This document shows, piece after piece, positions 46,044-54,491 of a DNA stretch of 64,000 bases. The notes below the pieces were generated by a model. That model ran no database searches. It was not told the DNA's origin and saw only the letters and a program-made list of their open reading frames with translations. The stretch is from the NCBI GenBank assembly GCA_903898715.1, contig CAIUGL010000121.1, positions 27,984-91,983 of the forward strand, in the 5' to 3' direction. Source of the DNA: an uncultured Cytophagaceae bacterium. Its GTDB lineage: Bacteria > Bacteroidota > Bacteroidia > Cytophagales > Spirosomataceae. Position 1 is the stretch's first letter, and each line of letters begins with the position of its first letter. The position numbers were made by a program, and so were the translations under genes.

Positions 46044-47984
46044 ATGATTAAGATATCTTTTCCTGACGGTCAGGTTCGTGAGTTTGAACAAGGAATCACT
46101 CCTATGGATGTGGCATTGTCCATATCTGAAGGATTAGCCCGCAATGTATTAGCTGCCAAAATTGATGGTGATGTAGTGGATGCTGATACAGCAATAACCC
46201 ATGATGTAGCTTTACAATTGTTGACCTGGAATGATACAGAAGGGAAAAAGACGTTTTGGCATTCATCAGCACACTTAATGGCTGAGGCAATTGAGGCAAT
46301 TTATCCGGGGACGAAATTTGGTATTGGACCAGCGATTGAGAATGGTTTTTATTATGATATTGATTTAGGGGATCAGGAATTTGGTTCAGATGACTTTAAG
46401 GCGATTGAGGATAAGATGGTGGAGTTAGCGCGTCAGAAAAGTAGCTATGCGCGCAAATCGGTGGCTAAATCGGATGCTATTGCTTATTTTAAGGAAAAGA
46501 ATGATGAATATAAATTAGAGTTGCTTGAAGGTTTAGAGGATGGTAAAATCACTTTTTATACCCAGGGTAACTTTACAGATTTATGTCGGGGTCCGCACAT
46601 TCCGTCGACTGGATTTATTAAGTCGGTGAAGTTATTAAGCGTTGCTGGGGCGTATTGGCGTGGAGATGAAAAGCGTAAGCAGATGACACGTATTTATGCC
46701 ATTACGTTTCCGAAGGCAAAGGAATTGGAGGAGTATTTATTCTTATTGGAGGAAGCGAAGCGTCGGGATCATCGAAAATTAGGTAAGGAATTAGAACTGT
46801 TCGCGTTTTCGGAGAAAGTGGGCATGGGATTGCCATTGTGGTTACCTAAAGGAACTATTTTACGTGAGCGTTTGGAGAATTTCTTGAAACGTGCACAAGT
46901 TCGCGCGGGTTACTCCCCTGTCGTAACCCCACATATTGGAAGTAAAGAATTATATGTGACTTCTGGTCACTATGCCAAATACGGTAAGGATTCGTTTCAA
47001 GCAATTCATACGCCTGATGAGGGTGAAGAGTATTTGTTGAAGCCAATGAACTGTCCGCATCACTGCGAGATATATAAAACGAAGCCACGTTCGTACAAGG
47101 ATTTGCCTTTGCGTTTAGCTGAGTTTGGCACGGTTTACCGCTATGAGCAATCGGGTGAATTACATGGATTAACACGTGTGCGTGGATTTACGCAAGATGA
47201 TGCCCATATATTTTGTCGGCCTGATCAAGTAGAAGAAGAGTTCATGAAGGTAATTGACCTGGTACTATATGTATTTAAGGCGTTGGGATTCACGGAATAT
47301 TCTGCTCAAGTTTCCTTGCGCGATCGTGAGAATCGGGAGAAATACATTGGAAATGATGAGGATTGGGATCGTGCAGAAAATGCGATTATTCGTTCAGCCA
47401 AAGAAAAAGGATTGCCTACTGTGGTAGAATATGGAGAAGCCGCATTTTACGGTCCTAAATTAGACTTTATGGTGCGTGATGCGCTGGGTCGTAAATGGCA
47501 GCTCGGAACGATTCAGGTAGATTATCAATTGCCGCAGCGTTTCGAATTGGAATTTACGGGATCGGATAATTTGAAACACCGTCCCGTGATGATTCACCGG
47601 GCACCTTTTGGCTCATTAGAGCGATTTATTGCAATTTTGATTGAGAATACGGCGGGTAATTTCCCATTATGGTTATCGCCAGATCAGTTAGCAGTCTTGC
47701 CTATTTCGGAGAAGTATGAAGATTATGCCAATGAAATCTATTTGCGTCTTCAAGAAGCAGATTTGCGTGGTTATGTAGATCATCGGAATGAAAAGATGGG
47801 ACGTAAGATTCGCGATGCGGAAGTAGGAAAAGTGCCATTTATGATCATCGTGGGTGAAAAAGAGCAAGCAGATGGTATGGTGAGCATTCGTAAAAAAGGT
47901 GAAGGAGATTTAGGTATGATGTCTTTGGATGCGTTTATGGCATTGGCTGGTGAGGAAATAAACCAACAGTCGTATTCCAACTAG
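46044..47984 (+). CDS. thrS: Threonyl-tRNA synthetase
   Basis: 646 residues, full length. N-terminal TGS domain (1-62, [16 protein letters not shown]), editing domain at about 65-225 with [11 protein letters not shown] and [13 protein letters not shown], class II catalytic core with [26 protein letters not shown] (zinc Cys) and [12 protein letters not shown], and a C-terminal anticodon-binding domain from about 545. It charges tRNA-Thr and edits Ser-tRNA-Thr. It is followed by infC, rpmI and rplT, a classic gene order. No T-box is seen; the leader is only about 8 bases. Confidence 0.97.
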   Translation: MIKISFPDGQVREFEQGITPMDVALSISEGLARNVLAAKIDGDVVDADTAITHDVALQLLTWNDTEGKKTFWHSSAHLMAEAIEAIYPGTKFGIGPAIENGFYYDIDLGDQEFGSDDFKAIEDKMVELARQKSSYARKSVAKSDAIAYFKEKNDEYKLELLEGLEDGKITFYTQGNFTDLCRGPHIPSTGFIKSVKLLSVAGAYWRGDEKRKQMTRIYAITFPKAKELEEYLFLLEEAKRRDHRKLGKELELFAFSEKVGMGLPLWLPKGTILRERLENFLKRAQVRAGYSPVVTPHIGSKELYVTSGHYAKYGKDSFQAIHTPDEGEEYLLKPMNCPHHCEIYKTKPRSYKDLPLRLAEFGTVYRYEQSGELHGLTRVRGFTQDDAHIFCRPDQVEEEFMKVIDLVLYVFKALGFTEYSAQVSLRDRENREKYIGNDEDWDRAENAIIRSAKEKGLPTVVEYGEAAFYGPKLDFMVRDALGRKWQLGTIQVDYQLPQRFELEFTGSDNLKHRPVMIHRAPFGSLERFIAILIENTAGNFPLWLSPDQLAVLPISEKYEDYANEIYLRLQEADLRGYVDHRNEKMGRKIRDAEVGKVPFMIIVGEKEQADGMVSIRKKGEGDLGMMSLDAFMALAGEEINQQSYSN

Positions 47985-48082
47985 AATAATTGATAATTTA
48001 AGCCCTTGAGTGTCATTTGTTTGCAATTATGGGGTTTTTAAATTAGCTTCGAAGTGATTTTTATTTTAACAAATTATAATTT

Positions 48083-48643
48083 ATGGCTTTACGCCCCAAC
48101 AACAATTACAGAGGAAATAAAAGAGAAGAAGAACCTTACCGCATAAATCAGTTGATTCGTGGTGTTGAAGAGGTTCGATTAGTGGGTGAGAATATCGAGA
48201 TTGGTGTTTATCCGTTCGCGAAGGCTTTAGAGATTGCAGAATCTCAAAATTTAGATTTGGTTGAAATATCACCTAAAGCTGTACCTCCTGTTTGTAAAGT
48301 AATTGATTATGCGAAGTTCAAGTATGATCAAAAGAAAAAGCAGAAGGAAATTAAGGCTAATGCCACTAAAACAGTCATCAAGGAAATCCGTTTCGGTCCG
48401 AATACAGATGAGCATGATTTTAACTTCAAGTTAAAGCATGCGGTTAACTTCCTAAAAGAAGGTGCTAAAGTGAAGGCGTACGTACATTTCGTAGGTCGTA
48501 CCATCGTTTTTAAAGAACGCGGTGAAATGTTGTTATTGAATTTTGCCAAAGGTCTTGAGGATATTGGCAAGCCTGACGATATGCCGAAGTTAGAAGGAAA
48601 ACGGATGAGTATCATTTTTTCCCCAAAAGCAGCAAAGAAATAA
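48083..48643 (+). CDS. infC: Translation initiation factor IF-3
   Basis: 186 residues: N-terminal domain ([46 protein letters not shown]), Lys-rich linker and C-terminal domain ([20 protein letters not shown] and [15 protein letters not shown]). It prevents early joining of the 50S subunit and checks start-codon pairing. The gene starts with ATG, not the AUU used for autoregulation in E. coli, so that feedback is not expected in the same form. A 98-base gap separates it from thrS without an obvious terminator. Confidence 0.96.
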   Translation: MALRPNNNYRGNKREEEPYRINQLIRGVEEVRLVGENIEIGVYPFAKALEIAESQNLDLVEISPKAVPPVCKVIDYAKFKYDQKKKQKEIKANATKTVIKEIRFGPNTDEHDFNFKLKHAVNFLKEGAKVKAYVHFVGRTIVFKERGEMLLLNFAKGLEDIGKPDDMPKLEGKRMSIIFSPKAAKK

Positions 48644-48678
48644 TTTTTAATATGCGTGGAATGTAGAGGTAATTTTAT

Positions 48679-48686
48679 TACTTTTG
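48679..48686 (+). promoter_or_regulatory. Candidate -7 element for rpmI-rplT
   Basis: TACTTTTG followed by CG, full consensus match, 35 bases before the rpmI ATG. This would allow the two ribosomal protein genes to be transcribed separately from infC. Confidence 0.45.
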
Positions 48687-48720
48687 CGTTCCAATTTTTA
48701 CATGTCTAATCAATTAAAGA

Positions 48721-48915
48721 ATGCCAAAAATTAAAACCAACTCTGGAGCGAAGAAGCGTTTCAAAGTAACGGGAACTGGTAAGATTAAGCGTAAACACGC
48801 TTTTCATAGCCATATCCTTACTAAAAAAACAACGAAACAAAAGCGTAATTTAGTTCACGCTACTTTAGTTTCACCAGCTGATATGGATCGCGTTAGCTTA
48901 ATGCTAGGTCTATAA
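48721..48915 (+). CDS. rpmI: 50S ribosomal protein L35
   Basis: 64 residues, very basic, starting [21 protein letters not shown], with the [19 protein letters not shown] segment of L35. It is part of the large subunit. Usual position between infC and rplT. Confidence 0.96.
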   Translation: MPKIKTNSGAKKRFKVTGTGKIKRKHAFHSHILTKKTTKQKRNLVHATLVSPADMDRVSLMLGL

Positions 48916-48996
48916 TCAACAAAATCAGTTATTGTTAAACCAGAAAGTAGGCTAAAGTAATCGAGAGATTCGCCTCATTTCAAAAAACAAAAAATT

Positions 48997-49341
48997 ATGC
49001 CAAGAAGTGTCAATCACGTAGCCTCAAGAGCTAGAAGAAAGAAAATCCTTAAGTTAGCGAAAGGATTCTATGGTCGCGGTAAAAACGTTTGGACTGTAGC
49101 CAAAAACAAAGTAGAGAAAGGTTTGCAATATGCATACCGCGATCGTAAAGTTAAGAAAAGAGATTTTCGCGGACTTTGGATCCAACGTATCAATGCAGCT
49201 GTTCGCACTGAAGGAATGTCTTATTCTGCGTTCATGGGCAAATACAATAAATCTGGAATGACTTTAAATCGTAAAGTTTTAGCTGACTTAGCGATGAATC
49301 ACCCAGAAGCATTCAAAGCAGTCGTTAAGAAATTAGCGTAA
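48997..49341 (+). CDS. rplT: 50S ribosomal protein L20
   Basis: 114 residues: [20 protein letters not shown] start, [15 protein letters not shown] and the [20 protein letters not shown] motif of L20. It binds 23S rRNA early in assembly. It lies 81 bases after rpmI and is followed by a strong terminator, closing the thrS-infC-rpmI-rplT block. No L20 autoregulatory pseudoknot could be recognised by eye in the upstream gaps. Confidence 0.96.
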   Translation: MPRSVNHVASRARRKKILKLAKGFYGRGKNVWTVAKNKVEKGLQYAYRDRKVKKRDFRGLWIQRINAAVRTEGMSYSAFMGKYNKSGMTLNRKVLADLAMNHPEAFKAVVKKLA

Positions 49342-49350
49342 GCCAAATGA

Positions 49351-49381
49351 AAAGTCCCGATTTAGTCGGGACTTTTTTTTT
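49351..49381 (+). terminator. Intrinsic terminator after rplT
   Basis: AAAGTCCCGA, loop TTTAG, TCGGGACTTT followed by a continuing T run (nine T in total), 10 bases after the rplT stop. Confidence 0.92.
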
Positions 49382-49387
49382 ATCCCT

Positions 49388-49395
49388 TATCTTTG
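49388..49395 (+). promoter_or_regulatory. Candidate -7 element for the cysteine desulfurase-xdhC-DUF3050 operon
   Basis: TATCTTTG, full consensus match, directly after the rplT terminator. It overlaps the most upstream in-frame TTG, which argues against that codon as the translation start. Confidence 0.5.
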
Positions 49396-49413
49396 TTGCC
49401 TAATCTGGTAACG

Positions 49414-50520
49414 TTGCAAAAGCCCATCTATTTCGATTATGCCGCGACCACCCCTGTTCATTCAGCGGTGCTTAACGATATGCTCCCCTATTTTACGGAG
49501 GATTTCGGTAATGCAGGTTCTAATCAGCATTATTATGGTTGGGTAGCCGAAGAAGCAATTCAAAAGTCGCGCGCATCCATCGCGAAGTATTTCAATTTAC
49601 CTGCATCAAGTATTTTATTTACCTCTGGAGCGACTGAATCCAACAATTTAGGTATTCAAGGTTTTTTGTCTGGGAGAAATCCGGGTCATATGATTACGTC
49701 TACCTTGGAGCACAAGGCGGTTTTGGCGGTATGCCAACACATGGAGACGCTCGGTTGGTCAGTTACCTATGTTACTCCCAATGAAGCTGGTATGATCGAT
49801 GTGGAAGATGTCAAGTCTGCGATACAATCTGATACCGTTTTAATTTCACTCATGCTCGTGAATAATGAATTGGGTACGATTACAGATTATGAAGCAATAC
49901 GCGCATTAGCGGATGCTCATCAACTTATATTTCATGCAGATGCTACCCAGGCTATTGGAAAAATAGACCTTCAAGGCAAGGATTTGCCTCAGTTGATGAG
50001 TGTATCAGGACATAAAGTTTATGGGCCGAAAGGTATAGGTGCGTTAATCGTCCAACCGGGAGTTCAGATTCATCCATTGGTATTCGGTGGTGATCAAGAA
50101 CGAGGAATACGTAGTGGTACGTTGGCCGTCCCACAAATTGTAGGTTTAGCAGCATCCTTTCAACTGATTCCTGAATTCTTGTCTCATGCACAAACATTAG
50201 CGGAGTACAAATCACGTATAGAGAAAGCTATTCCCGCGCACTGGAAATTGAATGTATCACGTGCATCTACTGTTCCTCATATACTCAGCATTTCATTACC
50301 TGAAACTGACTGGGAAACCTTGTTTCAAAGTATCCCCAATGTAGCCATCTCGAATGGTGCTGCGTGTAACGCCAAAACGCATTTACCTTCCCATGTGTTA
50401 AAATCGATTGGATTGTCTGATGCAGAAGCTTTAGCCACTTTGCGGATTTCCATGGGATTAGGTACGACCTCACAAGATGTTGATTTTCTAATTTCCTATT
50501 TACATCAAAAGTTGAATTGA
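49414..50520 (+). CDS. Cysteine desulfurase (NifS/IscS family)
   Basis: 368 residues from the TTG at 49414 (MQKPIYFDYAATTP). No ATG exists before the conserved YFDYAATTPV segment, so a TTG start is required; earlier TTGs at 49393 and 49396 overlap the promoter box. PLP fold motifs: FTSGATESNNLGIQG, TSTLEHKAVL, FHADATQAIGKIDL, the Lys in MSVSGHKVYGPKG, and RSGTLAVPQI. The active-site loop contains NGAACNAKTHLPSHVL with the persulfide Cys. It takes sulfur from cysteine. It overlaps the start region of xdhC, suggesting sulfur delivery to molybdenum cofactor. Confidence 0.88.
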   Translation: MQKPIYFDYAATTPVHSAVLNDMLPYFTEDFGNAGSNQHYYGWVAEEAIQKSRASIAKYFNLPASSILFTSGATESNNLGIQGFLSGRNPGHMITSTLEHKAVLAVCQHMETLGWSVTYVTPNEAGMIDVEDVKSAIQSDTVLISLMLVNNELGTITDYEAIRALADAHQLIFHADATQAIGKIDLQGKDLPQLMSVSGHKVYGPKGIGALIVQPGVQIHPLVFGGDQERGIRSGTLAVPQIVGLAASFQLIPEFLSHAQTLAEYKSRIEKAIPAHWKLNVSRASTVPHILSISLPETDWETLFQSIPNVAISNGAACNAKTHLPSHVLKSIGLSDAEALATLRISMGLGTTSQDVDFLISYLHQKLN

Positions 50521-50522
50521 AT

Positions 50523-51494
50523 ATGAAAGAGTTGATTCAAATTCTTGGCCAATTAAAGCGCTTGTTAAACTCAGGAGAATCATTTTCCTTAGCTACCGTG
50601 GTTTTTGTGGAAGGTTCGGCTTATCGCCGACCAGGTGCTCGGATGCTCATTGACGAAAATGGAAATTGGTGGGGCGGAATTAGTGGTGGTTGTCTAGAAG
50701 GTGATTTGTTGAAGAAAGCGCAATTGGCGATGCGCCAACAAACCATTAAAAACATTACGTATGATACCCGAGAGGATGATCCATTTCAGTTGGGTATCGG
50801 ATTGGGCTGTCAGGGATTAATCGAAATTATCATAGATCCTATTCAAGATCATGTAGAACAAGTTGCTGAGCAATTAAATATGTGTTTAGATTCAGGACTG
50901 GCGCATACGCTTCAGAGTACGTGGGAAGGTTCAATCTTTTCCATTCAGGCGGTAGCAGATACAAGTGGATCATTTACGCAGGAAGGAACCAAACAGATCT
51001 TTGTTGAAAATATTCCAGCCAATACGCGCATTTGGATTGTTGGCAATCAATTTGACGCCATCAGTTTAATCCAACTATGTCAGCAATTGGCTTGGGAGAT
51101 TCACTGGGTTGGCAATAAGCTAAAAATGAATCCAGTCGTTCGTGATTCAGTCCAAGCATGTTACGATTGGAATGATGATTTGCCCGTACGAAATACGGAC
51201 TGCTTGGTTTTGATGACACATGATTTTGATCGGGATGTTGAATTTTTAAGCAACCAGTATGCGGCAGGTAAGTGGTCTTATGTGGGTATTTTAGGTCCGA
51301 ATAAACGAATGGATCGAATCTTAAAACAAATTCCAACGCTTCAAGTTAATTTATTGTCAAGTCCAATTGGATTAGATATTGGCGCAGAAGGTCCTGATGA
51401 GATTGCAATTTCGATTGTATCTGAGATTTTAGCGGTGAAAAATGGTCGTAATGGCCAATCATTAAAACATAAAAAAGGTAGTATACATTTATGA
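50523..51494 (+). CDS. XdhC/CoxI family protein (molybdenum-cofactor insertion/maturation)
   Basis: 323 residues from ATG at 50523, two bases after the desulfurase stop; a TTG two codons earlier also fits. The XdhC N-terminal part has ATVVFVEGSAYRRPGARMLI and GGISGGCLEGDLLKKA with a conserved Cys, and LGIGLGCQGLIEI. The C-terminal Rossmann-like part has RIWIVGNQFDAISLIQLC and ends near GAEGPDEIAISIVSEIL. XdhC binds Moco and inserts it, sulfurated, into xanthine dehydrogenase-type enzymes. No molybdoenzyme gene is in the window, so its client is elsewhere. Confidence 0.88.
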   Translation: MKELIQILGQLKRLLNSGESFSLATVVFVEGSAYRRPGARMLIDENGNWWGGISGGCLEGDLLKKAQLAMRQQTIKNITYDTREDDPFQLGIGLGCQGLIEIIIDPIQDHVEQVAEQLNMCLDSGLAHTLQSTWEGSIFSIQAVADTSGSFTQEGTKQIFVENIPANTRIWIVGNQFDAISLIQLCQQLAWEIHWVGNKLKMNPVVRDSVQACYDWNDDLPVRNTDCLVLMTHDFDRDVEFLSNQYAAGKWSYVGILGPNKRMDRILKQIPTLQVNLLSSPIGLDIGAEGPDEIAISIVSEILAVKNGRNGQSLKHKKGSIHL

Positions 51495-52246
51495 ATTCCT
51501 TAGTAGCACTTAAAAAGGCGATTGAGCCGCACCAACAAGCTTTATTAACACATTCAATCAATAGTTACATTCAGTCTCCTACTGAACTAGCCAATTTCAT
51601 GCAGCATCATGTGTTTGCGGTTTGGGACTTTATGTCTTTGGTTAAGAAACTTCAAAAAGAACTAACCTCAGTTGATCAGCCTTGGGTTCCTAAGGGAACT
51701 CCTGAAGTCCGTTTTTTGATTAATGAAATTGTCCTGGGCGAAGAGTCGGATGTAGACCAACATGGTCAATACACGAGTCATTTTGAATTATATGTTCGCG
51801 CGATGCGTGAATTAGGTATAGATGTTTTACCAGCTTTAAAGGAATTGACTAAGTGTCAATCTATTACGGATATCCTAGCCTTATTGCCTTCACTAGATAT
51901 TCCTAATTCTGTACGTGACTTTCTAACGTTTACCTTCGAATCGATACAAAATAGACCCATTGAGGAAGTGGCTGCCATTTTTACCTTTGGTCGTGAAGAT
52001 TTGATTCCAGGTATGTTCCAACTCATTGTAGATCAATTAAAGCAAGATGCACCGGCTAAAATTGAAACCTTGGTCTATTATTTAGAGCGTCATATCGAAG
52101 TAGATGGAGACCATCATAGCCAATTAGCCTATCGTATGATGGAGGAATTATGTGGTGATGATACTGATAAATGGGCTAGAGCCACACAGGCCGCCATTGA
52201 GTCTTTACAAGTGCGGAAGCGTTTGTGGGATGGAATTGTTAAATAG
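51491..52246 (+). CDS. DUF3050 protein (heme-oxygenase-like fold)
   Basis: 251 residues, mostly helical. It has HHVFAVWDFMSLVKKLQKELT, LINEIVLGEESDVD, and YYLERHIEVDGDHHSQLAYRM with a run of His/Glu residues suitable for a metal site. These are DUF3050 features; the family is related to heme-oxygenase-like di-iron proteins, but no reaction is established. It overlaps xdhC by 4 bases, so it belongs to the desulfurase-XdhC operon. The stop codon TAG shares its G with the first unit of a heptanucleotide repeat array. Confidence 0.83.
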   Translation: MNSLVALKKAIEPHQQALLTHSINSYIQSPTELANFMQHHVFAVWDFMSLVKKLQKELTSVDQPWVPKGTPEVRFLINEIVLGEESDVDQHGQYTSHFELYVRAMRELGIDVLPALKELTKCQSITDILALLPSLDIPNSVRDFLTFTFESIQNRPIEEVAAIFTFGREDLIPGMFQLIVDQLKQDAPAKIETLVYYLERHIEVDGDHHSQLAYRMMEELCGDDTDKWARATQAAIESLQVRKRLWDGIVK

Positions 52247-52300
52247 AGGTGAGAAGTAAGAAGTGAGAGGTAAGAAGTGAGAAGTGAGAGGTAAGAAGTA
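52246..52300 (+). repeat. Degenerate heptanucleotide tandem array at the DUF3050 stop codon
   Basis: Almost eight units of GARGTRA in strict 7-base register: GAGGTGA, GAAGTAA, GAAGTGA, GAGGTAA, GAAGTGA, GAAGTGA, GAGGTAA, GAAGTA. The array begins on the last base of the TAG stop and ends just before a terminator hairpin. It is the reverse complement family of the ACYTCTY units at 10188-10222. Confidence 0.9.
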
Positions 52301-52308
52301 TTTGACAT

Positions 52309-52342
52309 AAAAAAAGCCCGATCTGTGTAGGATCGGGCTTTT
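52309..52342 (-). terminator. Intrinsic terminator of dnaK (also usable by the DUF3050 operon)
   Basis: AAAAGCCCGATC / GATCGGGCTTTT, loop of 7 bases; on the minus strand a run of seven T follows. It lies 19 bases after the dnaK stop. Confidence 0.88.
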
Positions 52343-52360
52343 GATTTTAGCGAAGGTGGT

Positions 52361-54247
52361 TTATTTAACCTCTTCGAAGGCAACATCTTCAGCGCCACCA
52401 TCAGCGGCAGTATCTGTAGGTTGTGCTCCTTCTCCTCCTTCTGTTGCACCTGCAGCATACATTTCTTGCGAAGCTGCCGTCCAAGCGGTATTTAATTTCT
52501 CTAATCCAGCATCGATACCCGCTAAATCTTGAGAAGCGTGTGCCAATCTCAATTCTGCTAATGCACCTTCGATTGCCGTTTTATTTCCTTCCGATAATTT
52601 CTCACCGTATTCCTTCAATTGCTTGTCAGATTGGAAAATCAACGCATCTGCTTGATTGATTTTTTCTACCTTTTCTTTTTCTAATTTATCCGATGCTTCG
52701 TTCGCTTTCGCCTCGTTACGCATTTTCTCGATATCCTCATCTGTCAAACCACTAGATGCCTCGATACGGATTTTTTGCTCTTTACCAGTTCCTTTATCTT
52801 TGGCAGAAACGTTAAGGATACCATTCGCATCGATGTCAAATGTTACTTCGATTTGAGGTACACCTCGTTGAGCTGGTGGCAAACCATCTAAGTGGAAACG
52901 GCCTAATGAACGGTTATCTTTCGCCATCGGACGCTCACCTTGTAAAACATTAAGTTCTACGGATGGTTGGTTATCCGCAGCCGTCGAGAATGTCTCAGAT
53001 TTCTTTGTCGGAATTGTTGTATTCGATTCAATCAATTTCGTGAACACGCCACCCATTGTTTCGATTCCCAATGATAGTGGAGTAACGTCAAGTAATAAAA
53101 CGTCCTTCACCTCTCCTGTTAATACACCACCTTGAATCGCAGCACCAATCGCAACAACCTCATCTGGATTAACTCCTTTAGAAGGTTTCTTGCCAAAGAA
53201 TTTCTCAACTTCTTCTTGGATACGCGGAATACGAGTCGATCCACCTACTAATATTACTTCATCTATATCAGCATTTGTATAACCAGCATTTTTCATTGCT
53301 CGCTTACAAGGCTCTAAGGTACGTTGGATTAAACTATCTGCTAATTGCTCAAATTTTGCTTTGGACAATGAACGAACTAAATGTTTTGGAATACCGTCAA
53401 CTGGCATGATGTACGGCAAGTTGATTTCAGTAGATGCACTTGAACTCAATTCGATTTTAGCTTTTTCTGCAGCTTCTTTCAAACGCTGAAGAGCCATTGG
53501 ATCTTTACGCAAATCGATGTTTTCATCCGAAATAAATTCTTCCGCCAACCAGTTGATAATTACCTGATCAAAGTCATCACCACCTAAATGTGTATCACCA
53601 TCAGTTGATTTAACTTCAAATACACCATCACCTAATTCTAACACAGACACGTCAAAAGTACCGCCACCTAAGTCAAAAACGGCAATTTTCATATCCTTAC
53701 CACCTTTGTCTACACCATAAGCTAATGCAGCAGCTGTAGGCTCATTGATGATACGTTTTACTTCTAAACCAGCGATTTGGCCAGCTTCTTTTGTTGCTTG
53801 ACGTTCTGCATCATTAAAATAGGCAGGAACCGTAATGACAGCCTCCGTAACAGTTTGACCTAAATAGTCCTCTGCCGTTTGCTTCATCTTTGTTAAAATT
53901 TGAGCTGAAATTTCTTGAGGAGTATACAAACGATCACCAATACGCACGCGAGGCGTGTCGTTATTTCCTTGCTCAACTTGATATGAGATTGTTTTTAACT
54001 CTGAACTTACTTCTGAATATTTTTTACCCATGAAACGCTTCACAGATGAAATCGTAGTCTGAGGATTTGTAATGGCTTGTCTTTTGGCAGGATCACCCAC
54101 TTTACGTTCTCCATTTTCTAAAAATGCTACAATGGAGGGTGTCGTTCTTCTACCTTCTGAATTAGCGATAACAACAGCCTCATTCCCTTCCATAACCGCC
54201 ACACATGAGTTGGTGGTACCTAAGTCAATTCCAATAATTTTTCCCAT
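52361..54247 (-). CDS. dnaK: Molecular chaperone DnaK (Hsp70)
   Basis: 628 residues. The ATPase domain starts [19 protein letters not shown] and includes [35 protein letters not shown] and [13 protein letters not shown]. The substrate-binding domain has [17 protein letters not shown], and the C terminus ends in an acidic EEVK tail. It folds proteins with DnaJ and GrpE, whose genes are not adjacent. No CIRCE (HrcA) repeat was found upstream; a TATCCTTG, one base off the -7 consensus, occurs in the leader region. The gene appears to be transcribed alone. Confidence 0.98.
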   Translation of the reverse strand: MGKIIGIDLGTTNSCVAVMEGNEAVVIANSEGRRTTPSIVAFLENGERKVGDPAKRQAITNPQTTISSVKRFMGKKYSEVSSELKTISYQVEQGNNDTPRVRIGDRLYTPQEISAQILTKMKQTAEDYLGQTVTEAVITVPAYFNDAERQATKEAGQIAGLEVKRIINEPTAAALAYGVDKGGKDMKIAVFDLGGGTFDVSVLELGDGVFEVKSTDGDTHLGGDDFDQVIINWLAEEFISDENIDLRKDPMALQRLKEAAEKAKIELSSSASTEINLPYIMPVDGIPKHLVRSLSKAKFEQLADSLIQRTLEPCKRAMKNAGYTNADIDEVILVGGSTRIPRIQEEVEKFFGKKPSKGVNPDEVVAIGAAIQGGVLTGEVKDVLLLDVTPLSLGIETMGGVFTKLIESNTTIPTKKSETFSTAADNQPSVELNVLQGERPMAKDNRSLGRFHLDGLPPAQRGVPQIEVTFDIDANGILNVSAKDKGTGKEQKIRIEASSGLTDEDIEKMRNEAKANEASDKLEKEKVEKINQADALIFQSDKQLKEYGEKLSEGNKTAIEGALAELRLAHASQDLAGIDAGLEKLNTAWTAASQEMYAAGATEGGEGAQPTDTAADGGAEDVAFEEVK

Positions 54248-54459
54248 GATTATTTAATTTAATTTTCACCCTTTTACACAAGGATAATGCCACCCTATTC
54301 AAACATGACACTTTATGCCAAATTGTCACAAATCAAGATTAATTCCTCTAAATCGTCATTTAGGTCGCCTTTATGGTAACTTTTAAGGCTTTAAAACATG
54401 TAAATTTTGTCAACATTTTCTTATTTTGTTTGGATAGCAATATTGACTTAGTTTTAATC

Positions 54460-54489
54460 AAAAGGCCAAGAATTTCTTCTTGGCCTTTT
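54460..54489 (-). terminator. Intrinsic terminator of the GH65 gene
   Basis: AAAAGGCCAAGAA, four-base loop, TTCTTGGCCTTTT, immediately downstream (2 bases) of the GH65 stop on the minus strand. Confidence 0.85.
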
Positions 54490-54491
54490 GA

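Noticed and set aside
52129..52458. Minus-strand ORF with repeated SYLSLLT heptapeptides
   Set aside because: The periodic peptide is the conceptual translation of the heptanucleotide DNA array and the overlapping 3' ends of DUF3050 and dnaK genes; it has no start context and covers the dnaK terminator.
54248..54459. CIRCE/HrcA operator upstream of dnaK
   Set aside because: No 9-base inverted repeat with a 9-base spacer of the CIRCE type could be found; only AT-rich sequence is present.
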